This document shows, in pieces, positions 8,001 to 17,260 of a stretch of DNA of 43,672 bases; the stretch's first letter is position 1; the number at the start of each line of letters is the position of its first letter. Made by a program: the position numbers and the translations under genes. The notes beneath the pieces are model-generated. The model was not told the DNA's origin. It made no database searches and was given only the letters and a program-made list of their open reading frames with translations. The stretch comes from CAUPWF01 sp964367905 (lineage in GTDB: Bacteria; Bacillota; Clostridia; Lachnospirales; Lachnospiraceae): positions 1 through 43,672 of the forward strand of contig CAYIZP010000027.1 of assembly GCA_964367905.1 (NCBI GenBank), written 5' to 3'.

Positions 8001-8675
8001 ATGCAGAATTTAAAAATAGAATTTGATGATGTCTGTAGATATTTAGGGTGTACAGAGGCAAGTGTGGACTTAGAGACCTCCGATGAGATAAAAAAAGCAG
8101 AAGAAGAGTTACAGAAAAAAATAGCTGTAAAGAAAGTTCATAAAGAGTTTCAAATAGAGGAAAAGGTAACAGAAATTCAACTAATCAATACCACACTAAA
8201 ACTAGAAGGAAAGAGCGCAAGAGAATTATTGAGGGATTCCAATCGGTGCATACTAATGGCAATCACATTAGGAGAAGAAGCGGAGTTTTTACTTCGGAGA
8301 TTACAGGTGCTAGATATGAGCAAGGCTGTCATTATGGATGCCTGTGCCAGTAGCATGATTGAGAACTGCTGTGATGCGTACGAAGAAGAGATAAGGGAAG
8401 AGTATCGAAAGCAAAAAGTTTATTTTACGGATCGTTTTTCTCCAGGCTATGGAGATTTAAAGTTGAATCTGCAGAAATCAGTATGCAAATTACTAGAAAC
8501 AGATAAAAAAATAGGTGTTGTTGCTACATCAGATGGAATTCTGATCCCTCGAAAATCGATTACGGCTATAATCGGAATTGCAAAACAGCCACAAAAAATG
8601 AGAATCAAGGGTTGTGCATATTGTGATATGAAAGAATATTGTGACTATAGGAAGAGAGGTAAGGTCTGTGACTGA
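8001..8675 (+). CDS. Stand-alone MetH reactivation (AdoMet-binding) domain protein
   Basis: The 224-residue protein matches the activation domain that in enteric MetH forms the C-terminus. There it binds S-adenosylmethionine and remethylates cob(II)alamin after oxidative inactivation. The typical AdoMet-site stretch RFSPGYGDL is at about residues 147-155. The tail carries CAYCDMKEYC, a Cys cluster (CxxC plus a Cys five residues on) that could bind metal. The following MetH gene lacks this domain and overlaps this one by 8 bases, so the two are split parts of one enzyme system, as in other Clostridia. GGGAGGTCT precedes the ATG. Confidence 0.88.
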   Translation: MQNLKIEFDDVCRYLGCTEASVDLETSDEIKKAEEELQKKIAVKKVHKEFQIEEKVTEIQLINTTLKLEGKSARELLRDSNRCILMAITLGEEAEFLLRRLQVLDMSKAVIMDACASSMIENCCDAYEEEIREEYRKQKVYFTDRFSPGYGDLKLNLQKSVCKLLETDKKIGVVATSDGILIPRKSITAIIGIAKQPQKMRIKGCAYCDMKEYCDYRKRGKVCD

Positions 8676-11025
8676 GTTATTTACAAAAGATTTTACAATT
8701 TTAGATGGGGCTACCGGAACTATGCTACAGCGCAACGGATTAAAGTTGGGTGAAACACCAGAGGTGCTTAATTTTACAAGAGAAGAATTGATAATAGAGG
8801 CTCATAGAGCATATCTAGAGGCTGGATCAGACATTGTTTATGCGAATACCTTTGGCGCGAACCGGCATAAGTTAGAAGGTTGTGGATATACGGTAGAGGA
8901 AGTGGTAAAAAAAGCATTAGAAAATACAAAAAAAGCCACCAAATTTTATAATGCAAAAGTGGCTCTTGATATAGGACCTATTGGAGAGCTGCTAGAACCT
9001 TCTGGGGTGCTTTCTTTTGAGGAGGCTTACGACGTCTTTCGAGAAATTGTGGTAGCAGGAAAAGAAGGAGGTGCAGATTTAGTTGTCATAGAAACAATGA
9101 CGGATTTATATGAGGTGAAAGCAGCAGTTTTAGCAGCGAAAGAGCATTCCAATCTACCAATTTTTGTGACCATGACATTTGAAGAGAATGGAAGAACCTT
9201 CACTGGTGTTAGCATTGAGGCAATGGCAACAACATTGCAAGGATTAGCAGTGGATGCTATGGGAATCAATTGTTCGTTGGGACCAAAGGAGATTTTGCCA
9301 CTCATTGAGAAACTGGCAACGCAGACGACACTGCCATTGATTGCAAAACCAAATGCTGGGTTACCAGATCCCCAAACTGGACGATATAATATAAACGCTA
9401 AAGAGTTTGGGGTATTGATGAGAGAGTATGCAAAAGCAGGAGTAAAGTTTCTCGGTGGTTGTTGCGGAACCGATCATAAGTTCATTAAAGAGGTTAGTAA
9501 TCAAATACAAGGAGTAAAGTATAGCAGACAGATTCCTAAATTGAAGACTAGATTTTGCTCTAGTTCAAAGGTGGTAACGGTAGATGGTGTGAAGGTGATT
9601 GGTGAGAGAATTAATCCAACAGGAAGAAAAGCGTTTGCACAGACACTACGAGAAGGGAATATTAACCTAGTACTAAAAGAGGCTATAGGACAAGTTGAAG
9701 CAGGTGCAGATATTTTGGATGTCAATGTAGGGGTGCCAGGACTTGCAGAAGCAGAGCTGTTGCCATCTGTTGTAAAGGCGATACAAGGAGTTACAGACGT
9801 ACCTCTTCAAATAGATTCCTCAAAAGTGGAAGCATTAGAATCTGGGCTAAGAGTATATAATGGGAAACCGATATTGAACTCAGTAAACGGTGAAGTTGAT
9901 AACATGGAAAAAATCCTACCACTCGCTAAAAAGTATGGAGCTGCTATTGTTGCACTTACCATTGATGAAGAGGGGATACCTAAGACTGCTAAAAAGAGAG
10001 TGGAAATTGCAAAAAAGATCTTAAATGCCGCCTTGTCATATGGTATAGCAAAAGAAGATGTTTTGGTTGACTGTTTAACTCTCACTGTATCCGCACAACA
10101 AGCAGACTGTTTTGAGACCTTAAACGCGATGAAGGAAATCAAAGAAGAATTAGGATTAGAACTTGTGCTTGGAGTGTCAAATATTTCCTTTGGGATACCA
10201 AATCGAGCATTAATGAACCAAACCTTTTTAATTACAGCTATGAATTATGGACTGACATTACCAATTATTAATCCAAACAGCCAAGGGTTAATGGATGCCA
10301 TTAGTGCATATCAAGTATTAAACTGCAAGGACGAGGGAAGTCGAGAATACATTCATAGATTCTCGGCAGAACAAACCAAAGAACAGGTGACAGTTAAACT
10401 GGAGATTACTATTGAAGAAGCGATTTTAAAAGGATTAGATGAAGATGTGAAAATACTCACTAAACAGCTATTGCAGGAGGAAGATCCTCTTCATATTGTA
10501 AATCAAAGGTTGATTCCAGCTTTAGACCAGGCAGGGATAAAGTTTGAAAAGGGAGAATTATATCTACCACAACTGTTGCGCAGTGCAAATGCTTCTTGCT
10601 GTGCATTCGAACAGATTAAGCAAGTAATTGCGAAAGATGCAAAAGAAAGCGTGTCAAAAGGTAAGATTATTCTTGCTACAGTAAAAGGGGATATTCATGA
10701 TATTGGAAAGAATATCGTAAAAGTCATATTAGAGAATTATGGGTATCAAGTTATAGATCTAGGGAAAGATGTGAGTGGTGAAAGGGTGATAGACGCAGCC
10801 AAAGAAGAGAATGTAAAATTAATCGGATTGTCTGCCTTGATGACAACAACGGTGGAGAGTATGCGAGAAATTATTGAACAGATTCGAAAGTCGAAGCATG
10901 AGTGTGAAATTATGGTAGGTGGAGCAGTTTTAACTCCTGAGTATGCTAAGAAAATCGGAGCAGATTACTATGCTAAAGATGCGAAACAATCTGCAGATAT
11001 TGCAAAGGAAGTATTAAGCAAATGA
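8668..11025 (+). CDS. metH: Cobalamin-dependent methionine synthase, short form without activation domain
   Basis: The enzyme transfers methyl from 5-methyltetrahydrofolate via cobalamin to homocysteine. I start it at GTG 8668 (785 residues) because GAGGTAAG lies just upstream and ILDGATGT follows at the usual distance; an in-frame GTG at 8641 has no such site. Domains are homocysteine methyltransferase (about 1-300, zinc ligands Cys202, Cys265, Cys266), pterin-binding (about 315-565, with GERINPTGRK) and cap plus B12-binding (about 575-785, with Asp675-x-His677-x-x-Gly680). Against about 1,230 residues in E. coli, only the reactivation domain is missing, and the gene just upstream supplies it. 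Confidence 0.93.
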   Translation: MTELFTKDFTILDGATGTMLQRNGLKLGETPEVLNFTREELIIEAHRAYLEAGSDIVYANTFGANRHKLEGCGYTVEEVVKKALENTKKATKFYNAKVALDIGPIGELLEPSGVLSFEEAYDVFREIVVAGKEGGADLVVIETMTDLYEVKAAVLAAKEHSNLPIFVTMTFEENGRTFTGVSIEAMATTLQGLAVDAMGINCSLGPKEILPLIEKLATQTTLPLIAKPNAGLPDPQTGRYNINAKEFGVLMREYAKAGVKFLGGCCGTDHKFIKEVSNQIQGVKYSRQIPKLKTRFCSSSKVVTVDGVKVIGERINPTGRKAFAQTLREGNINLVLKEAIGQVEAGADILDVNVGVPGLAEAELLPSVVKAIQGVTDVPLQIDSSKVEALESGLRVYNGKPILNSVNGEVDNMEKILPLAKKYGAAIVALTIDEEGIPKTAKKRVEIAKKILNAALSYGIAKEDVLVDCLTLTVSAQQADCFETLNAMKEIKEELGLELVLGVSNISFGIPNRALMNQTFLITAMNYGLTLPIINPNSQGLMDAISAYQVLNCKDEGSREYIHRFSAEQTKEQVTVKLEITIEEAILKGLDEDVKILTKQLLQEEDPLHIVNQRLIPALDQAGIKFEKGELYLPQLLRSANASCCAFEQIKQVIAKDAKESVSKGKIILATVKGDIHDIGKNIVKVILENYGYQVIDLGKDVSGERVIDAAKEENVKLIGLSALMTTTVESMREIIEQIRKSKHECEIMVGGAVLTPEYAKKIGADYYAKDAKQSADIAKEVLSK

Positions 11026-12782
11026 ATGTAAAAGAGTATTTAAAAGAAAATATCCTATTATTTGACGGAGCTACCGGAACTTATTTTTCGTCTATATATG
11101 AGGATACAATGTATCGATGTGAGCTTGCGAATATTACCAATCCTAACTTGGTAAAAGAAATTCATATGAGATATCTTCAAGCTGGTGCGAAAGCTATAAA
11201 AACGAACACCTTTTCGGTGAAAAGGTCAAATGAGTTCTCAAAGCGAGAGATCATTGAAGAGGGGTATAAAATTGCATGTGCAGCAGCAGAAAAATTTGAC
11301 GCATTTGTATTTGCAGATATTGGATATATAGGGACAAAGATAAATGAGGATAAGTTCTTAGAGTACAAAGAAATCGTGGATGTCTTTCTCGACTTAGGCG
11401 CCAAGAATTTCTTGTTTGAAACCCTGGTAGATGATGAAGGGATTATTGAAATAGCAAACTATATAAGAGAAAAAGACAAAGAATCGTTTATGATTGTATC
11501 CTTTGCAATCAGTGCAGAGGGAGTGACGGCAAATGGAAAATTTGCCCAATCGTTATTACAAAAATACAATGAAGTTGCGAGTGTAGATGTTGTTGGGTTC
11601 AATTGTATCTGTGGTCCCCTACATATTAATAGAGTTTTGCAAACAGTAGAGATGCCTGAGAAAAAAATGGTGACTATTATGCCGAATGCAGGTTATCCTA
11701 CAATTCTTGGAAGCAGAACAAGCTATGGAGATAATCCAGTGTATTTTGCAAGTCAGATGATGGAAATTTTGAAAAATTCTGTTCAAATCATAGGAGGATG
11801 CTGTGGGACGACACCAGATTTTATCCGTGAATTGAAAGGCTTGCTAGATCATCATAAGCAACATGTAGATAGCCCTCAAAGAAAGTACGCGAAAGATACG
11901 AAAAAAGTGATTCGGGCAAATCGATTCTACGAGAAGCTTAAAAAAAATGAAAAGCCGATAGCAGTGGAACTGGATTCGCCTTTGGTTGATGACGTGAAGA
12001 ATTTTATGAGAAATACAGAAATGTTAAAAAAAGTAGGGGCAGATATGATTACAATTGCGGATTGTCCAGTAGCAAGGGCGAGGATGGACAGTAGCTTACT
12101 GGCTTGCAAAATCAAAAGAGAAGTTGGGATGGATGCGATGCCACATCTCACTTGTAGAGATCGTAATATCAATGCTTCTAAGGCGCTATTGCTAGGGTTA
12201 AGTGTAGAAGATGTGAATAACGTCTTGATCGTAACAGGAGACCCAGTGCCCTCTGCGTTTAGAGATGAAGTAAAAACGGTATTTCAGTATAACTCTAGTG
12301 TATTGATTAATCATATCAGTAACCTAAATGAGACCATCTTCTCATCCCCATTTTACTTATATGCAGCACTGAATCTAAATGCGGTCAATTTCGATGTCCA
12401 ATTAAAAACAGCGCTAAAAAAAGAAGAAAGTGGTGCAATGGGATTTTTCACACAACCAGTGCATAGCGAAAGAGCGATTGAAAATCTAAAAAAGGCAAAA
12501 GAAATACTTTCGGTACCGATAATGGTAGGGATAATGCCAATTGTGAGTTATAGAAATGCGAACTTTATGAATAATGAAGTTCCAGGAATCGTTGTTTCAG
12601 AAGAGATTATAAAATCCTATGAGGGAAAAACAGCAGAAGAGTGCGGTGAAATAGCAGTGAAGATTTCCTGCGATATTATTGACAAGGTAGAACCTTATGC
12701 GGATGGATTTTACTTGATTACTTTATTTGGTAAAATTGAACCTGTATGCAAAATTATAGAGTACATCCAAAGGGATAAATAG
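11022..12782 (+). CDS. yitJ: Homocysteine S-methyltransferase fused to methylenetetrahydrofolate reductase (YitJ-type)
   Basis: A 586-residue two-domain protein. Residues 1 to about 285 form a homocysteine methyltransferase-like barrel with LFDGATGT near the start, one Cys in GFNCICGP, and the Cys pair in IGGCCGT. Residues about 300-586 are a MetF-like flavin reductase that makes 5-methyltetrahydrofolate (TCRDRN, VTGDPVP, GFFTQPV, VGIMPIVS). It overlaps metH by 4 bases (ATGA). The operon thus supplies both the methyl donor and the homocysteine. The N-terminal domain may methylate homocysteine with a different donor or recycle AdoMet; I cannot tell. Confidence 0.9.
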   Translation: MNVKEYLKENILLFDGATGTYFSSIYEDTMYRCELANITNPNLVKEIHMRYLQAGAKAIKTNTFSVKRSNEFSKREIIEEGYKIACAAAEKFDAFVFADIGYIGTKINEDKFLEYKEIVDVFLDLGAKNFLFETLVDDEGIIEIANYIREKDKESFMIVSFAISAEGVTANGKFAQSLLQKYNEVASVDVVGFNCICGPLHINRVLQTVEMPEKKMVTIMPNAGYPTILGSRTSYGDNPVYFASQMMEILKNSVQIIGGCCGTTPDFIRELKGLLDHHKQHVDSPQRKYAKDTKKVIRANRFYEKLKKNEKPIAVELDSPLVDDVKNFMRNTEMLKKVGADMITIADCPVARARMDSSLLACKIKREVGMDAMPHLTCRDRNINASKALLLGLSVEDVNNVLIVTGDPVPSAFRDEVKTVFQYNSSVLINHISNLNETIFSSPFYLYAALNLNAVNFDVQLKTALKKEESGAMGFFTQPVHSERAIENLKKAKEILSVPIMVGIMPIVSYRNANFMNNEVPGIVVSEEIIKSYEGKTAEECGEIAVKISCDIIDKVEPYADGFYLITLFGKIEPVCKIIEYIQRDK

Positions 12783-12861
12783 TATTTTGGGTTTTTGATC
12801 ATGTGGGGTTATTAGAAAAATCAATGAAAGTCAGTAAGAGTGTTTGTGAAGCAGAACAGCA

Positions 12862-12927
12862 ACGGACAAATTTGTCTGTACGGATAAAAATATCCATAAT
12901 TGTTTTTCCTAAATAATCTGGTATGAT
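12862..12927 (+). promoter_or_regulatory. Nitroreductase promoter with palindromic operator candidate
   Basis: TTGTTT (12900-12905) and TATGAT (12922-12927) are spaced by 16 bases. Upstream lies an 18-bp palindrome, ACGGACAAATTTGTCTGT (12862-12879), with one mismatch, then GGATAAAAATATCC (12882-12895). Positioned against the -35, these look like sites for a dimeric regulator. No regulator gene is adjacent. The stretch from 12783 to 12861 shows nothing else I can support, including no clear terminator for the methionine operon. Confidence 0.45.
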
Positions 12928-12995
12928 GAATACATAAATTGATAATCACAAGAAAGAGAAAGTTACCAGACAGTGAGAAAGGGAAGGTTATTATT

Positions 12996-13544
12996 ATGAC
13001 AGGAAAAGAAATGATTAAAAACAGAAGAAGTATTAGAAAATACAAAGATGAGATAGTAAGTCGTGAAGTGCTAACTGAGCTTATGGAAACGGTTAAGTTT
13101 ACGCAGTCTTGGGCGAATTTTCAAGTAGCAAGATATACATTTATCCAAAATCAAGAAACACTCACAAAGTTGATGAATGAGGGTGTGAATGATTTTGCAT
13201 ACAATGTTAATACTCTTAAAGAAGCAAAAAACGCATTGGTTTTAAGTTTTGTTAAGGGTAAAAGCGGGAAGCTTGATCCAGATGGTGATGATTATGCTAC
13301 TACATCTGCAAATGTATGGGAAGTGTTTGATGCAGGGATTGCTTGTCAAACTTTTTGTCTTGCTGCACATGAAATGGGAATCGGTACTTGCGTTATGGGA
13401 ATTATTGCGGCTGAAGAAATCAAAAGTATTGCAGAACTTCCAGAGGAAGAGACGGTAGCGGCACTAATAACATTTGGTTATCCAGATGAAGAAGTATCTT
13501 CAACTACAAGAAAAGAAGTTTCAGAAATTGTTCGTTTTAAATAA
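12996..13544 (+). CDS. Nitroreductase family protein
   Basis: This 182-residue protein has the FMN-dependent nitroreductase fold. The N-terminal motif RRSIRKYKDE (about 9-18) would bind the FMN phosphate, and MGIGTCVMGII (about 128-138) is the conserved Gly-rich segment near the flavin. The family reduces nitro compounds, quinones or flavins with NAD(P)H. I chose the ATG at 12996 because GGGAAGG lies just upstream; an in-frame start 19 codons earlier has no site. It stands alone behind its own promoter and ends in a hairpin before the radical SAM gene. Substrate unknown. Confidence 0.82.
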   Translation: MTGKEMIKNRRSIRKYKDEIVSREVLTELMETVKFTQSWANFQVARYTFIQNQETLTKLMNEGVNDFAYNVNTLKEAKNALVLSFVKGKSGKLDPDGDDYATTSANVWEVFDAGIACQTFCLAAHEMGIGTCVMGIIAAEEIKSIAELPEEETVAALITFGYPDEEVSSTTRKEVSEIVRFK

Positions 13545-13557
13545 AACTCAAACGATA

Positions 13558-13585
13558 ATGCCTATCCAGAAGGGTGGGCATTTCT
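13558..13585 (+). terminator. Hairpin between nitroreductase and radical SAM genes
   Basis: ATGCCTATCC (13558-13567) and GGGTGGGCAT (13572-13581) form a fully paired 10-bp stem, counting two G-U pairs, with an AGAA loop, followed by TTCTT. It is probably a partial terminator or attenuator, since only 30 bases remain before the next start. Confidence 0.5.
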
Positions 13586-13611
13586 TAATACTATATACTA
13601 GGAGGAAAAAT

Positions 13612-14490
13612 ATGCATTATACAGGCGAAGTGTATCGTCATCCGATGGAAGGATACACACCATTATTAGAAGTTACAATAGGATGTTCTCATAACAAATG
13701 TTCATTTTGTACGATGTACAGAAGAACACCATTTAAAATGTCACCAATCGAACATATAAAAGAAGATTTAGCAGAACTTAAATCTTATGGTGGAAAAATC
13801 GAGAGAATATATTTAGTGAATGCCGATCCGTTTGTATTATCAACAGACAAACTTGTTACAATCGGAAATTTAATTCACGAATATCTACCAGAAATCAAAA
13901 CAATCACTTGTTATGCATCTATTAAAAACATTTTGAATAAGTCAGTGGATGATTTGAAAAAGTTAAGAGATTTAGGTTATAATCAGCTTCATATCGGACT
14001 TGAAACAGCTTACGATCCCGCACTTAAAATGATGAACAAAGGATTCACGAATGCAGATGCTTATGTTGAACTCGGAAAGTTAAAAGAAGCAGGATTTGAA
14101 TATGATGCACTTTTAATGCTCGGTGTAGCTGGACGAAATGCAGGAATTGTAAACACGGAAGCTACGATTAAACTATTAAGTACGTTCAAACCATATATGG
14201 TATCCATTATGCCGACATCAGTAACCCCGGGGAGTGAGCTCGAAGAAATTTGTGATAGTGGCGAATACGTTGAACTAACAGAGCTTGAAATGCTAAGAGA
14301 GGAAATAGAATTTTTAAAAGCTCTTGATGTAGATGATAGCTGTTATTTCTTCGGTAGTCATAATTTTAATTTGGTTCCAGTGAGTGGAAATATGGGAGAG
14401 CGGGACAAAATGATTGCTCATTTAGAGAATTCTATAAAATCGCTTAGCCCTGAAATTTTGAATAGTACAAAACCACGTGGTGCTATTTAA
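13612..14490 (+). CDS. Radical SAM protein with CX4CX2C cluster motif
   Basis: The 292-residue product (ATG at 13612 with AGGAGG upstream) has a radical SAM core. The iron-sulfur cysteines are Cys25, Cys30 and Cys33 in GCSHNKCSFC, spaced CX4CX2C rather than the common CX3CX2C. Later elements HIGLETA and a Gly-rich MLGVAGRN fit the SAM-binding barrel and resemble BchE/HemN-like Fe-S oxidoreductases. There is no B12-binding or TRAM domain and no obvious auxiliary cluster. The reaction is unknown. The nitroreductase upstream is the only clue from context and is not in a tight operon. Confidence 0.75.
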   Translation: MHYTGEVYRHPMEGYTPLLEVTIGCSHNKCSFCTMYRRTPFKMSPIEHIKEDLAELKSYGGKIERIYLVNADPFVLSTDKLVTIGNLIHEYLPEIKTITCYASIKNILNKSVDDLKKLRDLGYNQLHIGLETAYDPALKMMNKGFTNADAYVELGKLKEAGFEYDALLMLGVAGRNAGIVNTEATIKLLSTFKPYMVSIMPTSVTPGSELEEICDSGEYVELTELEMLREEIEFLKALDVDDSCYFFGSHNFNLVPVSGNMGERDKMIAHLENSIKSLSPEILNSTKPRGAI

Positions 14491-14658
14491 CTTCCAATAT
14501 ATATCATAAGATGAAAGTGTGGTTGGTTTACATCAGTGTACTGCTGATAGTAATAGCTGTGCTTCATAAAAATGGAGTAATTGCAGAAACTAAAAAATTT
14601 AAAATGTTTCATCAATAGACTTTTTGTACAAATATGTGATACAATAATTAGGGTAAGG

Positions 14659-14677
14659 TCACATCTGAAAGATGTGA
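14659..14677 (+). other. Hairpin in the leader of the c-di-GMP gene cluster
   Basis: TCACATCT and AGATGTGA pair perfectly around GAA in the 273-base gap before the first GGDEF gene. No U-run follows, so it is not a plain terminator, and I find no c-di-GMP riboswitch consensus in the gap. A weak promoter (TAGACT, 18 bases, TACAAT at 14640-14645) lies just before it. Confidence 0.35.
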
Positions 14678-14763
14678 GATTATTTACATAAATAAACGTA
14701 TAAAATAATTCAAATTTTATGTCGTTTGTTATTTTATAAATATTATAGGGGGTATAGATATAG

Positions 14764-15996
14764 ATGTATATTGAATTAAACAGCATTCTGTTTTTGATTT
14801 CTTTAGTGGCTATGTTTATCTATCAGTTTTCATCTTTTTCATATTCATCGAAGTTGTTGATAGGGGGGATAAAAAATAATTGGGTTTTTGCGGGGTTGGC
14901 ACTTATAAATACTGCTATGTTTGCCCTTGCTCAGAAAGTGCAATTGGATCTCTACATAATAGTTATCGTATTCATGCTTGTTCTTACTATAGAATTTAAA
15001 CTGATATCTAAAACAGATTTTGTTCAGGTTTTCTGCGGTGCTGCGATATTTGTTTTGCACATATCTGCACTTGTAACTCCTTTGATTGTTATCATAAGTA
15101 GTATAGTTGATATTTCGCCGTCGAAGCTTATTAGAGACACTATCTACGACCATGTTGTCATAATTATTACTTGCGTTGGTTTATCTTTGGCGCATGAGCT
15201 TGTGAAGAAATACATCGATAACACCTCTATCCAGAGGGTGACAGTAAAGAGTAAGCATTCGATTATACTTCTTGGCTCAATTGTTTTAATTGTTATTTTA
15301 CAAATTGATCATTCTAGGACGATGATGACCGAAGTTTTTTACTCTGAGCAGATTATACTTTCGCTAGCAATTTCGCTTGCCTCACTACTTACATTTTATC
15401 TTTTTTTCCTGTATGCAATCAACTTAATTGATGCAAGTCTCTACAAGAGATATTCGGACAAGGTTATAGGTGAACAGCAAATAATCTTGGAACAGAAAAA
15501 AACACTAATTACAAAGATTGAAAGAGATGACCTGACAGGCGTGTTTAATCGCGGATACATAATGAACGAGCTTAAGAGAATGTGCGAAGAAAACGGCTCG
15601 TTTTATGTTTTGTTCATTGATATAAATGCCTTAAAATACACAAACGATACCTATGGACACGAAGCTGGTGACAGACTGATAATAAAAATAACACATGCTA
15701 TCTTAACTACTGTTCGTGAAAATGATATTGTAGCTCGTATTGGTGGAGATGAATTTTTAGTTGTAATGCCTAGTGTAGAATGTGAAGAGTACAAAAATGT
15801 TATCGAACGTTTAACACAGTGTATTGAGAGGCAAAACGAAACAGATGAGATCTTGATTTCTGCAAGTGTCGGTTCTGTTTATGTGAACGAGGAAGTGAAA
15901 AAACGGGGTGTTAGCCATATTTTATCGGCAGCTGATGAAAACATGAGGGAAAATAAAGCGCTGTTTTACAAAAGGAGAGAGGGGGGGACTGTATGA
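14764..15996 (+). CDS. Membrane-anchored diguanylate cyclase with I-site
   Basis: The 410-residue protein has about eight hydrophobic segments in residues 1-230 and a cytoplasmic GGDEF domain from about 250. The signature GGDEF (327-331) is intact, and REND five residues before it is a proper RxxD inhibitory site, so it should make c-di-GMP with product feedback. The sensor part has no domain I recognise. A GGGGG ribosome site lies about 10 bases before the ATG. It overlaps the next GGDEF gene by 4 bases, so they are co-transcribed. Confidence 0.88.
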   Translation: MYIELNSILFLISLVAMFIYQFSSFSYSSKLLIGGIKNNWVFAGLALINTAMFALAQKVQLDLYIIVIVFMLVLTIEFKLISKTDFVQVFCGAAIFVLHISALVTPLIVIISSIVDISPSKLIRDTIYDHVVIIITCVGLSLAHELVKKYIDNTSIQRVTVKSKHSIILLGSIVLIVILQIDHSRTMMTEVFYSEQIILSLAISLASLLTFYLFFLYAINLIDASLYKRYSDKVIGEQQIILEQKKTLITKIERDDLTGVFNRGYIMNELKRMCEENGSFYVLFIDINALKYTNDTYGHEAGDRLIIKITHAILTTVRENDIVARIGGDEFLVVMPSVECEEYKNVIERLTQCIERQNETDEILISASVGSVYVNEEVKKRGVSHILSAADENMRENKALFYKRREGGTV

Positions 15997-17216
15997 TTTT
16001 GTTATATATTCTTCTGGTTATATCCTTTATAGGTTATCACTTTACGTTTTTCTCATATTGTGCATATATATTCAATGTCAATAAGTATCCACTGCTAGAG
16101 AGTATTATATGTGGAGCAGTTAATTTGACTTTTTGGATGATGTATATTTTTTATCTTACTTCAAATTATGAAGCTATAGCTATTTTGCTTTACGCGATTA
16201 TTTTGCTTCTTGAAATGAGAATAATATTTAAAGTACGATTAATTCAAATGTTGTTTATCTCAGTAACATTTACCATCAATTTATTTGCGAAGCGGTTGGC
16301 CGTACTGGCTACAATGGCATTGCTTAACCACACGACTGCTATTTATGTTTTGAGTGACATTAAACTATCGGCAATAATGAGCATGATATGTTTTACAGTC
16401 TCTATTTCGACAATAAGTTTTTCGAGAAAGATGATACCGAGAAACTCGCTTGATACGATTTGTTCTGATAATAAAAATCTTACATTTTTAACAACTGCGT
16501 TCTCTATTCTTTTTGGAGCCTTGTTTGCTTTTTTCTTGACAATAGGAGTGAATGGTGGAGAAAGGTTGCTAGTCCACTATATTGTGTTTGGATTAGCCAT
16601 TATAAGTGCCTTTGCTGTATTTATTATTTTTGCGTACAGCTTAGCAGAGCTTAGAATACAAACTGAAACATATAAGAGGCTTACCTTAAAAAATACCGAA
16701 GACTTAGAAGAAATTAAAGGTCTTGAACAAGTTGCAATAAAAGATACACTGACACATCTATATACAAGAGATTATGCGGATGGGTTTATTCAGAGGATGA
16801 TTGACGAAAAAGTTTTATTTTTTGTTGCTTTTGTAGATCTCGATGGTCTAAAAACAGTTAATGATAATTACGGTCATGATGAGGGTGATTTTTATATAAA
16901 AACTGTTGCTGAAACACTGCAAGATTACTTTATGAATGATATGACATGTCGCTATGGAGGCGATGAAATTATCGTTATCGGAAAGTGTAATACTGAGGAG
17001 GAGATAACAAAGAGATTAATTCAAAGTTATAAAGCAGTTATCAATATACCAAAGCGTTATCATAAAAAATATAAGACCTCAATAAGTTATGGAGTTGCAT
17101 TTAAGCAACCAAATGAAGTTATCACTGCGTCTCAACTGATAGCAATAGCGGACACGCGTATGTATGCGTTGAAAAGAAGTAACAATAAACATAGAAAGGT
17201 TGTTTCGGTGAATTGA
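15993..17216 (+). CDS. Membrane-anchored diguanylate cyclase with GGDEI motif, no I-site
   Basis: A 407-residue paralogue-like neighbour of the preceding cyclase: a multi-helix N-terminal half to about residue 225 and a GGDEF-family domain from about 245. The active-site motif is GGDEI (322-326), a change usually compatible with activity. The place of the inhibitory RxxD is FMND, so product inhibition through that site is unlikely. DxDGLKxxND substrate-binding residues are present. ATGA overlap with the previous gene gives coupled translation. The two proteins may form heterodimers, since GGDEF domains work as dimers; that is inference. Confidence 0.85.
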   Translation: MILLYILLVISFIGYHFTFFSYCAYIFNVNKYPLLESIICGAVNLTFWMMYIFYLTSNYEAIAILLYAIILLLEMRIIFKVRLIQMLFISVTFTINLFAKRLAVLATMALLNHTTAIYVLSDIKLSAIMSMICFTVSISTISFSRKMIPRNSLDTICSDNKNLTFLTTAFSILFGALFAFFLTIGVNGGERLLVHYIVFGLAIISAFAVFIIFAYSLAELRIQTETYKRLTLKNTEDLEEIKGLEQVAIKDTLTHLYTRDYADGFIQRMIDEKVLFFVAFVDLDGLKTVNDNYGHDEGDFYIKTVAETLQDYFMNDMTCRYGGDEIIVIGKCNTEEEITKRLIQSYKAVINIPKRYHKKYKTSISYGVAFKQPNEVITASQLIAIADTRMYALKRSNNKHRKVVSVN

Positions 17217-17260
17217 AAAACTTAAATAGTTTTGATCAGCCAAGCAATAGAGAAAAATAA

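Noticed and set aside
8641..8667. GTG start of metH at 8641
   Set aside because: No ribosome site precedes it; GTG 8668 has GAGGTAAG and the normal distance to ILDGATGT.
13474..13611. Longer start of the radical SAM gene at 13474
   Set aside because: It would overlap the nitroreductase and the hairpin, and the family start is met by ATG 13612 with AGGAGG.
14491..14763. c-di-GMP riboswitch before the GGDEF cluster
   Set aside because: I looked for the class I GGUCACGCACAGGGC core and P1-P3 layout; only GGUCAC and one hairpin are present.
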